A stretch of 42,122 nucleotides of DNA from Micromonospora arborensis (lineage in GTDB: Bacteria > Actinomycetota > Actinomycetes > Mycobacteriales > Micromonosporaceae), in NCBI RefSeq assembly GCF_003205615.1, contig NZ_PYBV01000010.1, positions 4,976 through 47,097 of the forward strand, read 5' to 3'. The notes under the pieces were generated by a model. It had not been told where the DNA came from and did no database searches. It saw only the letters and a program-made list of their open reading frames with translations. The position numbers were made by a program, and so were the translations under genes. Within the stretch, counting starts at the first letter, position 1. Each line of letters opens with the position of its first letter. Shown one piece after another: positions 31,422-40,368 of the stretch.

Positions 31422-31500
31422 TGCGGGTGTCGAGCCGGGGTGGTGCGGTGGCGATGCGCAACCTGGCCGTTGTCTCGGGCGCCCGGCTCGGTCTTGCCGT

Positions 31501-31516
31501 TAGACGTATACGTCTA
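31501..31516. promoter_or_regulatory. Perfect palindrome, putative PadR operator
   Basis: TAGACGTATACGTCTA, a 16-bp uninterrupted palindrome ending 12 bp before the PadR start. PadR proteins bind this kind of site to repress their own operon. Confidence 0.75.
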
Positions 31517-31528
31517 TAGGTTGCCTGG

Positions 31529-32113
31529 GTGCCCTTGGACGCGTCACGGAACAGCCTGGTGTTGCCGATCCTCGGACTCCTCGTCGAGCAGCCGGCGCAT
31601 GGCTACGACATCACGACACGCCTACGCGACCGATACGGACACCTATCGGTCACCCGCAGCACGATCACGTCTCTGCTGAAGGTGCTCGAGAAGGCAGGCC
31701 TGGTCTCCTCCGGGCCGCCCGAGCGAGTGGGGAATCGGCCACCACGGACGGCCTACGAGTTGACTGCCGCAGGTCTCGCCGACTTCCGCCGCAAGGTCGA
31801 GGTTGGGGTGTGCGACACCCCGGCCGCGTCCGTGGACTTCGTCATGGCGGTCGCCTACGTCGGAGTTCTTCCGATCGACCAGGCGGCATCCATCCTGGAC
31901 GGTCGAGCCGACCGGCTCGACCAGGAACTGGCTGCCCTTTCGGGGTTGCCCGACGGTGACGTACTCGAAGTGCACATGCTCGAAGTCGCCTACTGGCGCA
32001 CCATCGTCGCCACCGAAGCCACCTGGATCAGGACCCTGGTGCGGCGGATCCGGTCACACGAGATCGGCTGGCCGGCCCAGCAAACCGACAAACAGGGGAG
32101 TGCAGAAGCGTGA
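31529..32113 (+). CDS. PadR family transcriptional regulator
   Basis: A 194-aa protein from GTG. The winged helix is at ~8-85 (L-P-I-L-G-L-L-V-E-Q-P-A-H-G-Y-D-I, S-T-I-T-S-L-L-K-V-L-E-K-A-G-L-V, wing N-R-P-P-R-T-A-Y-E-L-T). The C-terminal ~90 residues form the helical dimerisation domain of the Vir-like PadR subfamily. The operator at 31501-31516 suggests autorepression. Its TGA overlaps the GTG of the next gene (GTGA), so regulator and glycosidase-like enzyme are coupled. Confidence 0.92.
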   Translation: MPLDASRNSLVLPILGLLVEQPAHGYDITTRLRDRYGHLSVTRSTITSLLKVLEKAGLVSSGPPERVGNRPPRTAYELTAAGLADFRRKVEVGVCDTPAASVDFVMAVAYVGVLPIDQAASILDGRADRLDQELAALSGLPDGDVLEVHMLEVAYWRTIVATEATWIRTLVRRIRSHEIGWPAQQTDKQGSAEA

Positions 32114-33120
32114 AGTTCGGTATCTATCCGGGCGGGCGGGCCGGCACGGTCTGCTCCCACCCACCCGATGTCGCCGCGATCCGCGACCTCGTCGACGACC
32201 TCTCGGACGGTCGCCCGTTCGTCGTCCGCGAGTGCGTGCACTTCCTCGGCGACGCGGCACCGCCGGATGTCGTCACCTCACTCGGAGCCGAACACGAACT
32301 CGCGCACCTCACGATGCCCGACGAGTGGTACGTCGACGGAAACCGCGAGCTGGACCTCGTGGTCAGCTACATCCCCCGGGCCGCTGACCTCTCCGGATGG
32401 CTGGCCTTCCTCGACACCGTCATCGACCGTTACGGTCACCTGACGCGGTACCTCCAGGTGACGCTTGAGCCGAACTTCCCCATCCCGCTCATCGACGGAA
32501 GCGCACCCGGCGTGCTCGAAGCCCTGACCCTCGGCATCCCGCACGCACGCGCCGCACTGGACCGGCGGGGTCTCCAGCACGTGCGGATCGGCTTCTCCGT
32601 CGCCGAACCACCGGAATGGTTGGGCGGCGACGACCAATTCTGGTCGTACCTCTCCTCGGTCCCGTACCAGGACTTCGCGTCCCACGTCGACTACGTCGGC
32701 CTGGGCCTGTACCCCGATGCCTTCTCGCCCGTCGCCCCGCGGGGCAACCCGGGGGACACCGCGTCCCTCACCACTCACGCCTTGCGCCACTTGCGGGGCG
32801 GGTCGCTGCCCCGCGCGCACATCCCGCCCAGCACTCCCATCCACATCGTGGAGAACGGCACCCCGAGCGGGTCACCGCGCACCGAGCAGGCACAGTGCGA
32901 CTCACTGTCGGACATGCTCGGCGTCATCCTCACCGAACAAGAGCGTCTGAACATCACCCACTACGAACTGTTCAGCCTCAGGGACGCCGACAGCAGCTCC
33001 ACGGAACCCACCGGGACGCTGGGCATCGTCACCGACACATACCGACCCAAGCCCGCCCTCGCCGTCTACCGCGACATCGTCCGCAGCACTGGCCCGCTGC
33101 CCGTCACCAGACATCCCTGA
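32110..33120 (+). CDS. TIM-barrel glycoside hydrolase-like protein
   Basis: A 336-aa cytoplasmic protein. Alternating strands and helices include V-V-R-E-C-V-H-F-L, R-Y-L-Q-V-T-L-E-P-N-F (a possible acid/base Glu, E119, on strand 4), V-D-Y-V-G-L-G-L-Y-P and I-H-I-V-E-N-G-T-P-S-G (candidate nucleophile E on strand 7). This is the layout of clan GH-A glycosidases. No exact GH family is assigned and no carbohydrate-binding module or signal peptide is seen. Coupled to PadR, so expression is likely inducible. Confidence 0.7.
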   Translation: MKFGIYPGGRAGTVCSHPPDVAAIRDLVDDLSDGRPFVVRECVHFLGDAAPPDVVTSLGAEHELAHLTMPDEWYVDGNRELDLVVSYIPRAADLSGWLAFLDTVIDRYGHLTRYLQVTLEPNFPIPLIDGSAPGVLEALTLGIPHARAALDRRGLQHVRIGFSVAEPPEWLGGDDQFWSYLSSVPYQDFASHVDYVGLGLYPDAFSPVAPRGNPGDTASLTTHALRHLRGGSLPRAHIPPSTPIHIVENGTPSGSPRTEQAQCDSLSDMLGVILTEQERLNITHYELFSLRDADSSSTEPTGTLGIVTDTYRPKPALAVYRDIVRSTGPLPVTRHP

Positions 33121-33448
33121 GCGCGGCGAACCGAAACGCGGCGAGGCGGGCGAATGTCCACTATTGGCCCGGCCCCGCACCGTTCTGAAAAGCCGACGCA
33201 CCGACGCGCCATCACCGGCTCACGTCGCGCCGACGTGGTACGCCGACCAACGCTCGCACAAGTAACCGGTGGCAAGGCGCGGCGGGCCCATCAGCATCGG
33301 CGTCGCACAACTGGTGGCGGGTACGGCCCGTGGGTCGGCCTCAACAGCCTCTTCCGTGCGAGCATCTTCTGCGGAGAACAGGCGCGAGTGCCGCGTAGGC
33401 GTTGGACAGCACGGCGAGCGGACGGATCCGCAGCCGGACGGAGCGTAG
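33121..33448. other. 328 bp without a gene
   Basis: Nothing recognisable on either strand; no strong hairpin. It should hold the promoter of the gene at 33449. Confidence 0.5.
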
Positions 33449-33934
33449 ATGATCACGGGATACGACACGGTTCTCATCACCGGTGCGCCGGTGGAGGCTG
33501 GTATCCGAGCGATGCTGGACGAGCTGCATGGCAGATGGCCGGACATGTTGGTCGCCTTGGGCGGGGAGCAGGTCGGGCCGTTCCTCCCGTGGCGGAAGGC
33601 GCGGGCGGAGGTGCCGGCCGACGCAGGCGAGGTGTATGTCGCGCGCGATGCGGAGATGGAGCGGCGCTGGGACGATGTCGGGTATTCGCTCATGGAACAC
33701 GCTGAGGGACCGTTCGCGGTGCTCTACGAGCTCGCCAGCCAGTCAGCAGTCGGGATTCAGCTCCACGAGGACCCGTACGGACGAAGCGGGTTCGGCTTCG
33801 ACCCGCACCCCGCCACGCTGGTCACCGTTGGCATGTCGCTGGTCACCATCGTGACGCCGGACGCGGACAGCTTCTTCAGCCGAGGGATACTCAACGCCCT
33901 CAGGCAGGCGCTGATCAGTCAGACACATCGCTGA
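33449..33934 (+). CDS. Hypothetical protein
   Basis: A 161-aa acidic protein starting M-I-T-G-Y-D-T-V-L-I-T-G-A-P with GGAG ~9 nt upstream. It has A-M-L-D-E-L-H-G-R-W-P-D-M, E-V-Y-V-A-R-D-A-E-M and E-D-P-Y-G-R-S-G-F-G segments and a hydrophobic strand T-V-G-M-S-L-V-T-I-V. No membrane helix and no family recognised. Convergent with the aldo/keto reductase. Confidence 0.7.
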   Translation: MITGYDTVLITGAPVEAGIRAMLDELHGRWPDMLVALGGEQVGPFLPWRKARAEVPADAGEVYVARDAEMERRWDDVGYSLMEHAEGPFAVLYELASQSAVGIQLHEDPYGRSGFGFDPHPATLVTVGMSLVTIVTPDADSFFSRGILNALRQALISQTHR

Positions 33935-34018
33935 TCTTTCCGTTGCCACCCGCTGGTTCGACGCCCTCCCGCGGACACGTGCCGACGTCAGTGCGTGGCC
34001 CTGCGAGCACGGCAGGCG

Positions 34019-34858
34019 CTACGTAGGCTCGTGCAGCCGGTCCAGGGTGGCGTATTGGGCGGGGGACAGTTGGAGTTCCTCGGCAGCGAGATTTTCCTCC
34101 AAGTGGTCGACCCGGGCGGTGCCGGGGATCGGCAGCATGGCCGGCGAGCGGCTGAGGAGCCAGGCGAGCGCAATTTGGGTGGCGGTGGCACCTACCTCGG
34201 ACGCCACCGCAGCGATGTCCGCCTTTGCCCCTGCCGTGCCGGTCGCGACCGGCCGCCACGGCAGGAAGGCGATCCCTGCATGCTCGCAGGCCGTGAGTAC
34301 GGGCTCATGCTTGCGGTCGAGCAGGTTGTAGCGGTTCTGCACGCTCGCCACATCAACAATCTGCCGCGCCTGGTCGAGTTCGGCGACGGTGACCTCGGAC
34401 AGTCCGATCCGGCCGATTTTGCCCTCAGCCGTCATGTCCCGGAGGATGCCCAGCTGATCCGCGAGCGGCGTTTCCGGGTCGATCCGGTGCAACTGGAGTA
34501 GCTCGATCCGCTCGACGCGCAGCCGGCGCAACGCCTGCTCGACTTGCGCGCGGAGGATGGCTGGCCGCCCGTCCAGTTTCCATTCGCCCTGCGGACCCGA
34601 TCGCGCAACGCCGACCTTGGTCGTGATGACCAGCCCGTCCGGATAGGGGTATAGGGCCTCGGCGAGAAGCTCCTCGTTGGTGCCCCAGCCATACATGTAG
34701 GCGGTGTCGATCAGCGTGACGCCGAGCTCGACTGCTCGCTGGGCCACCGCTAGAGACGACTCGCGGGCGGGACCGGCCTCGGTCGGCAAGTGCATGGCGC
34801 CGAATCCGAGTCGCCGTACCTCCAGATCTCCGCCGATACGGAACATCTTCGATGTCAC
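34019..34858 (-). CDS. Aldo/keto reductase
   Basis: A 279-aa protein, somewhat shorter than the usual ~320. L-I-D-T-A-Y-M-Y-G-W-G holds the catalytic Asp and Tyr, I-T-T-K-V-G the Lys and L-Q-L-H-R-I the His position of the tetrad. G-L-S-E-V-T-V-A and R-S-P-A-M-L-P-I-P-G-T contain substrate- and NADP-phosphate-binding residues. It reduces aldehydes or ketones with NADPH; substrate unknown. Single gene. Confidence 0.93.
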   Translation of the reverse strand: MTSKMFRIGGDLEVRRLGFGAMHLPTEAGPARESSLAVAQRAVELGVTLIDTAYMYGWGTNEELLAEALYPYPDGLVITTKVGVARSGPQGEWKLDGRPAILRAQVEQALRRLRVERIELLQLHRIDPETPLADQLGILRDMTAEGKIGRIGLSEVTVAELDQARQIVDVASVQNRYNLLDRKHEPVLTACEHAGIAFLPWRPVATGTAGAKADIAAVASEVGATATQIALAWLLSRSPAMLPIPGTARVDHLEENLAAEELQLSPAQYATLDRLHEPT

Positions 34859-35197
34859 CTGGGCTCCCCCCGCTGAAGGTGCAAAGCTAACAGCGCGCCG
34901 AGTCTCTGGCCTTACCCCGTCGGGGCCTGAAGAGAAACAGTCACACCGCCTCGCCGGTTCGCGCCGGCAGTCGGAACGGATCAGGGCTGAACGAGCTGAT
35001 CAGTATCTGCCTCTGCGCGTCGCCTTCCAGACGGCGACACCCGTCCTAACCCCCAGCTCGGCGACCTTCTCGCATCCGAAGAAGTAGGGGACCGGTCCCG
35101 CCTCGTTGAGGGGGAGGGCGGTGCCAGGTCGGGCGAATCCTCCGCTGCGAGGTGTGACGTTTTGGCTGGTGCCGGACATAAGCACGTAGGGGGTGTG
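34859..35197. other. 339-bp divergent promoter region
   Basis: No gene. It must hold promoters for the aldo/keto reductase (-) and the ECF sigma operon (+). Near the sigma start, tgtgacg (35152-35158) and gacataag (35175-35182) are spaced like an ECF -35/-10 pair, but the match is not to a known consensus. Confidence 0.4.
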
Positions 35198-35746
35198 ATG
35201 GACGCTGCAAAGGAGCAGTTCACCGAGTTGTACGAGTGTCATCACGGTGACGTGTGGCGGTACGTCGCTCGGCGGGTGTGTGCGTCTGACGTCGGTGATG
35301 TTGTCGCCGATGTCTTCCTCGTCGCGTGGCGGCGTCTGGACGATGTGCCAATCGGATCGGCATTGCCGTGGCTGTACGGGGTGGCGCGTCTGGTGCTGGC
35401 CAACGAGGCCAGAGGCCGTCGGCGGTGGCAGGAGCTGACGCTGCGGGTGGCGGCGGAGCCTGATCAGACGGTGCAGGTGGATCACGCGGACGGTGTGGTC
35501 AGTCAGTGTGACGTCGCGGTGGCGTTCGACCGGTTGTCGGCCGGTGACCAGGAGATTCTGCGGCTGGTGGCGTGGGAGCGCCTGGCGCCGGCCGAGGCGG
35601 CGGCCGTACTGGGTCAGTCGCGGGCGACGTTCGCGATGCGGCTGATGCGAGCCCGTCGTCGGTTACGAAGGCAGCTCGGCGTGACCGGGGACGGGGCGGG
35701 GCGGACGTCGAGCGCAGCGCCGTCGATGTCGAATTGGAGCGGATGA
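35198..35746 (+). CDS. ECF-type RNA polymerase sigma factor
   Basis: A 182-aa sigma-70 family protein. Region 2 (~7-75) has F-T-E-L-Y-E-C-H-H-G-D-V-W-R-Y-V and D-V-V-A-D-V-F-L-V-A-W-R-R-L, then P-W-L-Y-G-V-A-R. Region 4 (~120-170) has L-S-A-G-D-Q-E-I-L-R-L-V-A-W-E and A-V-L-G-Q-S-R-A-T-F-A-M-R-L. ATG 35198 was preferred over an in-frame start at 35162, since AGGGGG lies 5 nt upstream and the family starts there. It is one base from the CU044_5270 gene, its usual partner. Confidence 0.93.
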   Translation: MDAAKEQFTELYECHHGDVWRYVARRVCASDVGDVVADVFLVAWRRLDDVPIGSALPWLYGVARLVLANEARGRRRWQELTLRVAAEPDQTVQVDHADGVVSQCDVAVAFDRLSAGDQEILRLVAWERLAPAEAAAVLGQSRATFAMRLMRARRRLRRQLGVTGDGAGRTSSAAPSMSNWSG

Positions 35747-35747
35747 C

Positions 35748-36785
35748 ATGAATGCCGTGGATGAGGTGCGTCAGGTGTTGGGTGGCTTGGACCCGGCCTG
35801 TACCGCCCCGCCGTGCGATGACAGCCATCGCGGGCAGGTTCTGGCTCGCATCCTCTCCGAGGACCGCAGAGCAGGTACCGCCAGGAGATCAGTGTCGCGA
35901 CGTCGGTTCGTGTTGGCCGCGGTCGGTGCGGTGGTCGTGGCGGTGGCCGGTGGTGGGGTAGCGGTTGAGCTGTACCGCCAGCCGGAGCCGGCCTATGCGG
36001 CGACCCCGGTGATGCTGACCTACGGGCCGCCGCCGACTGCGGAACCGGCCAGTACCCGACTTCGGCGGCTGGCCGCCGTGGCGGCGCAGCAGCCGATGCC
36101 GCCGCGGCCCGCCGGGACGGTGGAGCACCTGGAGTCCACGAACTGGTTTCTGAACTCCTCCATCTCCGGCGGCAGGACCGTATCCGCCGTGGTGCCACAG
36201 CAGTGGCGGTCCTGGCGAACCGACGACAACGCGGGCCGCATGATCCAGAAGGATCTGCCGCCGATCTTCCGATCCGACGCTGACCGTAGGCAGTGGAAGA
36301 AGTGGGGCGCTCGGGCCGAGTCGTCCGAGGAGGTGCACGACTACGCCGCCGGGGAGTTCTACAGCGGCTTCCGCGGTGCGGTCCCGACGGACGCCGCCGC
36401 ACTGCGCGGCTGGCTGAGGGCAGGCGGGTCCGCGCCTCAGGCCCCGGTGCAGTACCTGGAGGACGCCGCTCAACTCGCCGGGGTACGGCTGCTGAACCCG
36501 GCCCAGCGCGCAGCGGTACTCACACTTCTGGCCGACCTCCCAGGCATCACGGTCACCGGCACCGTCACCGACCGCGCCGGACGCACCGGCGAAGCCTTCT
36601 CCATCACCACCGACGCTCACGGCCTGCCCGCCCAATACACCGTGATCGTCGATCCACGCTCGGGCGCGCTGTTGGGATACGAGGAGGTGCTGACCACCAC
36701 GGCGGGGAAGCTGAACGTGACTATCCCCGCGGTGATCACCTATCGCTCGTACCTGATAGCCGAGTACGCCGCCGCGCCACGCTGA
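35748..36785 (+). CDS. CU044_5270 family protein (partner of ECF sigma factor)
   Basis: A 345-aa protein. A ~45-residue N-terminal cytoplasmic part, ending in an R-R-S-V-S-R-R-R-F stretch, leads into one membrane helix (~52-75: F-V-L-A-A-V-G-A-V-V-V-A-V-A-G-G). The exported part has Y-L-E-D-A-A-Q-L and L-P-G-I-T-V-T-G-T-V-T-D-R-A-G-R and ends L-I-A-E-Y-A-A-A-P-R. The pairing with an ECF sigma is standard in Actinobacteria; it probably regulates the sigma factor or senses envelope state. The cognate anti-sigma mechanism is not shown. Confidence 0.88.
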   Translation: MNAVDEVRQVLGGLDPACTAPPCDDSHRGQVLARILSEDRRAGTARRSVSRRRFVLAAVGAVVVAVAGGGVAVELYRQPEPAYAATPVMLTYGPPPTAEPASTRLRRLAAVAAQQPMPPRPAGTVEHLESTNWFLNSSISGGRTVSAVVPQQWRSWRTDDNAGRMIQKDLPPIFRSDADRRQWKKWGARAESSEEVHDYAAGEFYSGFRGAVPTDAAALRGWLRAGGSAPQAPVQYLEDAAQLAGVRLLNPAQRAAVLTLLADLPGITVTGTVTDRAGRTGEAFSITTDAHGLPAQYTVIVDPRSGALLGYEEVLTTTAGKLNVTIPAVITYRSYLIAEYAAAPR

Positions 36786-36985
36786 CACCACCCTTGACCA
36801 GCAGCCGACGCCGCCCGGGTGCGTCCAGGGGCCGCTAGCAGTTCGGCCGCCGCCGCGGGGTTGCCGGCCAGCGGGGGAGCGAGAGCGGCGCAGGCGCGTA
36901 CCGCTGGGTGAGGATCTTGCAGGTGGCGACGAGGCGCGACGCCGAGGTCGCCGATGGCCCGGGCGAGGCGGCCCGCTCGTCCGGG

Positions 36986-37528
36986 TCAACTCCTCCAGGC
37001 GAGAGGTGTCACCCCACCGCAGGCGTCGATCGTGCGCGCGGCCGCGGCCTGGACCTGCGGGGACGGATCGGACAACGCCGCGGTGGCCGTGGCCAGCAAC
37101 GCCGACGCGATCTGCCGGCAACCGAGCACAGCCCGGACGTAGAGGGCGCCCTGCAACCGCCCGTCCTCCCAGATCCCCTCCTCGTCGCCGTCGCGAAGCG
37201 CCTCGGCCAGAGCGGCGTCCACGTCGAAGTCCGGCTCGGACAGGTCAATGTCCGTGATGGTGCCTGCCTCGGCCACCGCGGCCAGGAAGTTGAGTAATTC
37301 GGCACGCAGGCCGGGATCGGTCACCCGTGGGTCGGCGAGCAGCGCGGCCACCTCGAGGGCGGCCGGCGGGGTCGCGGTGCACGGCGTTCCCTGGTGGATG
37401 ATCGCCGACCGCAGATGCTTGAGCGCCCTCGCGCGGGCCGCCGGGTCGTCGCCGGCGAGCGCCGCCAGGTGGCCGGGGGTGTCCACGGCGAGGCCGTAGG
37501 CGTGCAGCAGGGCGGCGTACTCGGTCAC
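36986..37528 (-). CDS. HEAT-repeat-like protein, probably frameshifted at its end
   Basis: A 180-aa helical protein, M-T-E-Y-A-A-L-L-H-A-Y-G-L-A-V-D, with HEAT-like units (A-A-L-L-A-D-P-R-V-T-D-P-G-L-R-A, D-P-S-P-Q-V-Q-A-A-A-A-R-T). After W-R-S it stops, but the next ~150 bp in another frame (to about 36836) read A-R-A-I-G-D-L-G-V-A-P-R-R and D-P-H-P-A-V-R-A-C-A-A-L-A-P, another HEAT unit. A single indel near 36990 would join them. Function unknown; HEAT proteins mediate binding. Confidence 0.7.
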   Translation of the reverse strand: MTEYAALLHAYGLAVDTPGHLAALAGDDPAARARALKHLRSAIIHQGTPCTATPPAALEVAALLADPRVTDPGLRAELLNFLAAVAEAGTITDIDLSEPDFDVDAALAEALRDGDEEGIWEDGRLQGALYVRAVLGCRQIASALLATATAALSDPSPQVQAAAARTIDACGGVTPLAWRS

Positions 37529-37559
37529 GCCTGGAAAATACCCGGTCGGAGGCTGGCGG

Positions 37560-38096
37560 TCAGTAGCGTTTCAGGCCGGCGAAGATAACCGCGAGCGTAC
37601 GGGCCTGTAACTGCTCGTCCCATCCACCGTGCAAGGCTCCCTGGCAAACGCTGGCGAGGAGCGCCATCACTTCGGCTAGCCGTACCGGGGCCGCGACGAC
37701 TCCGGCGGCGCGGGCCTGTTCGAGCAGCCGGCCCACCGCCTCCTCCAGGTGACCGACCGCGTCGGGCAGCCGGATGTTCATCCCGGACCCGGCAAGTAGG
37801 TCGGCGACGGTCTTCTTCGCCGCGGCCTGCGCCACCATGAGGGTGAAGAAGGCGAACAGGTCTCGCTGTCCGGCCTCCTCGACGAGCTGTGTCAGCAGTC
37901 GCTTCATGATCGCGGCGAGCAGGTCGTCCTTGGTGGGGAAGTGGCGGAAGACCGTGCCGATGGCGACGCCGGCCCGCCGGGCCACCTCCTCGGTGGAGGC
38001 TCGGGGGCCGAATTCGGCGAAGACGGCCTCGGCAGCGTCCAGGATGCGAGCTCGGTTGCGTTGCGCGTCGGCGCGCAACGGCGGACCCTCTACCAA
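37560..38096 (-). CDS. TetR family transcriptional regulator
   Basis: A 178-aa protein from TTG at 38094-38096 with GGAGA ~8 nt upstream. HTH at ~10-60: R-I-L-D-A-A-E-A-V-F-A-E-F-G and V-A-I-G-T-V-F-R-H-F-P-T-K-D-D-L-L. The helical ligand-binding domain has a V-G-R-L-L-E-Q-A-R-A-A-G helix. It lies next to a beheaded SnoaL-like gene on the other strand, whose normal position would be a regulated target. A longer in-frame start exists but runs through that gene. Confidence 0.88.
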   Translation of the reverse strand: MVEGPPLRADAQRNRARILDAAEAVFAEFGPRASTEEVARRAGVAIGTVFRHFPTKDDLLAAIMKRLLTQLVEEAGQRDLFAFFTLMVAQAAAKKTVADLLAGSGMNIRLPDAVGHLEEAVGRLLEQARAAGVVAAPVRLAEVMALLASVCQGALHGGWDEQLQARTLAVIFAGLKRY

Positions 38097-38111
38097 AATG
38101 AGTCTCCACTC

Positions 38112-38306
38112 AACGTGATCGTGCACGAGACCACTGACCCCGAGGTGATCGTGGTCGAGTACGAACTCGTCGGCACTCACACAACAACCGGGGCAACCGC
38201 CTCGGCGCCGTTCATCGGGGTGCTGCGGACCCGGGACGGCAAACTGGCTCACTGGCGCGAGTACCAGCACACCCTCGCCATCGCTCAGGCCGTCGGTCAG
38301 GCATAG
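38112..38306 (+). pseudogene. SnoaL-like/ketosteroid isomerase-like gene, 5' end lost
   Basis: N-V-I-V-H-E-T-T-D-P-E-V-I-V-V-E-Y-E-L then A-P-F-I-G-V-L-R-T-R-D-G-K and W-R-E-Y-Q-H-T-L-A-I-A: the C-terminal half of an NTF2-fold SnoaL-like protein. There is no start codon or ribosome-binding site; similarity begins within a few codons of the TetR start. A deletion likely joined TetR to the middle of this gene. Confidence 0.7.
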
Positions 38307-38460
38307 GCCTGAATCAGGATCAGGCTGCCGATGGCGATGAAGACAAGAAGGACAGGCGGTAACCCCAGCGCTGCACACCATCGCGTCCGGCACCGGGGAT
38401 ACCGATGATCGGCGCTCGGCACGGGACGGACACCCTGAGGCCGAACGCTAAGATCGTCGG

Positions 38461-39525
38461 ATGCTGTTCAAGGCGGACCTGGGCAAGCGGGTCGACGACC
38501 TGGTCGGCGCGGTGGACAGCCGCGACGACAAGCGGTTCTTCGCGGCCCTGCGGGGCATCGCAGGCGCCACGCCGAAGGCGCGCCCCGACGAGGTAGACGC
38601 GGCCCTGGCCAGGTTGACTCCGGTGCTCGCCGAGATCCCGATCGGAATGGGCGGCGACCTGGCCCAGATTGCCGGCAGTATGGCGGACTACGGCACCGAG
38701 GCGGCGGTGGTGGTGCCGACCCTCGTCAGGCGGGCCAGCAACGCGATGGAGCAGGCGGCACGCTTCGCCGAGTTGTACGGTGCGGTGTTTGGGGACCTGC
38801 CCGACCCCGATGATGCCGAGCAGATCGGCCCGACGATCGAGCGGTTCGTCGAGACGGCGCCCAACCGGGGGATGGCCCAGCCGGACGCCTACAACCTGGT
38901 TCAGGCGTGGTTCTCTGGCGGCCAGTGGGTTCAGCCGGTGCTGTACCTGTCGCAGCGCAAGGACGTGCGGGCCGTGCTGCCCGAACGACCGCGGCTTACC
39001 GCCGCCATCGACGCGACGCGTGAGCACATCGGCACGGCGCATTGGTTGTACGGGCTGCTGCTTGTCCTGGACGACGAACCGCTGGTCGTGCTGCACCGCG
39101 CGACCCGACGCGGCTATCGGGTGACGATAAGCGGCATCGGCGACAACTTTCAGCTGCACACACTCCTCGCCGCCGCCCTGATCGGCGACGAGTCGCAGGG
39201 CCTGCTGCCCGGTCAACGGCCAAGCGCCGCGGAGATCGCGGCGGCCTCCGACGGCGAGGACCTGACACCAGCCGGCGGCATCCGAGGCAACTTCAACCTG
39301 GTCGACGCCCACGGCGAATGGATCTGGAACGAGGGTCGTCCCGCGGATATCCCGAAGCTAGAAGGAAAACGAGTCGTCGTCCTCGATCCGCCGCCGTACG
39401 CGCGGAGCTGGAACGCCGGCCGGCCGTACCCGTTGATGCGCCCGACGGTGACCGTGGATGACATGCTGCCGGCCGATGAGGCCGCGCATTGGCTCGGTCT
39501 GGTCAAACCTTCGCAGCGCGGGTAG
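38461..39525 (+). CDS. Conserved hypothetical protein
   Basis: A 354-aa protein starting M-L-F-K-A-D-L-G-K-R-V-D-D-L. The first half is helical; the second has Y-L-S-Q-R-K-D-V-R, a G-T-A-H-W-L-Y-G-L-L segment and beta-like H-R-A-T-R-R-G-Y-R-V-T-I-S-G. It ends A-D-E-A-A-H-W-L-G-L. I do not recognise a domain. It is cytoplasmic and probably monocistronic. Confidence 0.75.
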   Translation: MLFKADLGKRVDDLVGAVDSRDDKRFFAALRGIAGATPKARPDEVDAALARLTPVLAEIPIGMGGDLAQIAGSMADYGTEAAVVVPTLVRRASNAMEQAARFAELYGAVFGDLPDPDDAEQIGPTIERFVETAPNRGMAQPDAYNLVQAWFSGGQWVQPVLYLSQRKDVRAVLPERPRLTAAIDATREHIGTAHWLYGLLLVLDDEPLVVLHRATRRGYRVTISGIGDNFQLHTLLAAALIGDESQGLLPGQRPSAAEIAAASDGEDLTPAGGIRGNFNLVDAHGEWIWNEGRPADIPKLEGKRVVVLDPPPYARSWNAGRPYPLMRPTVTVDDMLPADEAAHWLGLVKPSQRG

Positions 39526-39789
39526 GCCCTCACACGGTTCCAGCCTGGCAGCGCCAGGAAACCTTCCCAGGGGTCGGCCGACTCGACGGGCGCCGGCGCC
39601 CGCCAACTGAGCCGCCGAATATGTGCCATTTCGATCGGAGCTGACGTCCGCTTCTGGCCGCGATCCGCGCGACTGCAGCTGAACCGAACGCGGGTCCGTC
39701 TCGTCCAAAGCGTCGCCGAGACCCGCGCGTGGTGTGGGTTTGGCTGATGTCGACGTTGTTAAGTCGGGCGGCTCGTCGTGGGCTACCAA

Positions 39790-40296
39790 TCAACGCGTCG
39801 ACGCGGGCTCCAGCCGCACTCGGCGCCCCGGCCGGTCCACCTCGACGATCCTGACGGTGACGATCTCTCCCATCGCTGGCTCCCTGGTCAGAAATGACTC
39901 GTGAAGCAGTCCCAGGATGCCCGGCGCGACGCGGACGAAGACGCCGAACGGCACCACGTTGACGACCGGCCCGGACAGCACCTCACCAACCCGGTCCGCG
40001 AACTGGACCAGTGGGTCCTCCTGCAACGCCTTCAGCGACAGCTGCACCTGTCCACGAGTGGCGTCGACGTCGAGCACCTCGGCGCAGACCTGGTCGCCTG
40101 CGTGCACCACCTCTGCGGGATCTGAGAAGTAATCCCAGGTCAGTTCCGGAATCCGGATGAACCCCGTGCCGGGTGAACTGGCCGGATCCCCTTCGAGACG
40201 CACGAAGACGCCGAAGTTGTGGATCTCTGAGATAACTCCCCGCACGACCGTGCGGCGCTTCGGCTCCCGATCGTCAGTCGGCCGGTGCACGGTCAC
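39790..40296 (-). CDS. Two-domain S1 RNA-binding protein
   Basis: A 168-aa protein with two S1 (OB-fold) repeats. The first at ~18-90 has R-G-V-I-S-E-I-H-N-F-G-V-F-V-R-L and V-Q-L-S-L-K-A-L. The second at ~100-165 has G-E-V-L-S-G-P-V-V-N-V-V-P-F-G-V-F-V-R-V and ends R-R-V-R-L-E-P. It resembles a shortened ribosomal protein S1 or Tex-like S1 pair. It probably binds RNA; its partner is unknown. Confidence 0.85.
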   Translation of the reverse strand: MTVHRPTDDREPKRRTVVRGVISEIHNFGVFVRLEGDPASSPGTGFIRIPELTWDYFSDPAEVVHAGDQVCAEVLDVDATRGQVQLSLKALQEDPLVQFADRVGEVLSGPVVNVVPFGVFVRVAPGILGLLHESFLTREPAMGEIVTVRIVEVDRPGRRVRLEPASTR

Positions 40297-40368
40297 GCCG
40301 ATGTGCGGATGTTGTCCGCCGGCTACCTCCGGCCGGCTTCTTCTGCCGTTGCGCCCCGCCTGTGGCCG

